From the NCBI GenBank assembly GCA_020847015.1, contig JADLCW010000524.1, forward strand, positions 1 to 5,351: DNA of 5,351 nucleotides. Reading direction: 5' to 3'. The notes below the pieces were generated by a model. That model did no database searches. It had not been told where the DNA came from and worked only from the letters and a program-made list of their open reading frames with translations. The position numbers were made by a program, and so were the translations under genes. The stretch is from Thermomicrobiales bacterium. GTDB lineage: Bacteria > Chloroflexota > Chloroflexia > Thermomicrobiales > UBA6265. Below, piece by piece: positions 5,254 through 5,351 of the stretch. Each line of letters begins with the position of its first letter. Within the stretch, counting starts at the first letter, position 1.

Positions 5254-5351
5254 ATGAGTGTGAATCCCGCTGCGATCGGGGATGTCCGGATGACCCGGCG
5301 CTTCGTCGTAGGTTTGCTCGTCACATCGGCAATGGTTCCCCTGGTCGGGAC
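5254..5351 (+). CDS. N-terminus of an exported protein, truncated by window edge
   Basis: Only 32 codons are visible. The peptide begins MSVNPAAIGDVR, then MTRRFVVGLLVTSAMVPLVG: a basic pair followed by a hydrophobic stretch, as in a signal peptide or membrane anchor. TRRFVV is a partial match to the twin-arginine (Tat) motif. An internal ATG at residue 13 would give a more typical short signal peptide but has only a weak upstream GGGG. The function cannot be told. Tandem repeats and dyads upstream suggest that the gene is regulated. Confidence 0.7.
   Translation, partial: MSVNPAAIGDVRMTRRFVVGLLVTSAMVPLVG

Noticed and set aside
4653..5324. N-terminal extension of the DUF488 frame up to 5324
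   Set aside because: The extra 224 residues are Arg/Ser/Pro-rich and not protein-like. The ATG at 4652 has an ideal ribosome-binding site and the family homology begins just after it.

Overview
This is a GC-rich bacterial window (well over 60% G+C by eye, with strong G/C bias at codon third positions). Shine-Dalgarno sites are mostly strong, and one GTG start is used. The gene families and the Tat-like, Cys-free export signal would suit a high-GC lineage such as Chloroflexota (Thermomicrobia-like) or an actinobacterium. That placement is inference from style only; no taxonomic marker is present.

Positions 1-1797 (minus strand) hold a metal-uptake cluster read right to left: a Fur-family metalloregulator (probably Zur), a zinc-type ABC transporter solute-binding protein (ZnuA/TroA/AztC family), then the first 59 codons of the ATP-binding subunit (ZnuC-like), cut by the left window edge. 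The last two overlap through GTGA and are probably translationally coupled. The permease is not in the window and would be expected beyond the left edge. The likely logic is that the regulator senses zinc and controls its own transcript plus the uptake genes.

Positions 1889-4003 (plus strand, divergent from the regulator across about 90 bp) encode a 704-residue DUF2207 membrane protein with an exported N-terminal domain, an RGRD motif after a membrane helix, a helical hairpin and a long Gly-rich C-terminal tail with internal repeats. The short divergent region holds weak promoter-like -10 elements for both directions and a small dyad.

Positions 4044-4652 (minus strand, convergent with DUF2207 across 40 bp) encode a complete DUF488 protein. 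Positions 4653-5253 are about 600 bp without a convincing gene. They contain a 30-codon stretch with coding-like character on the minus strand (possibly a gene remnant), a cluster of inverted repeats rich in TTGC/GCAA, and a 17-bp near-perfect tandem repeat that abuts the ribosome-binding site of the last gene. That gene starts at 5254 (plus strand) and only its signal-peptide-like N-terminus is in the window.

Nothing here is clearly a new biological system. The least explained part is the intergenic region at 4837-5242, with its dyad cluster and tandem repeat.
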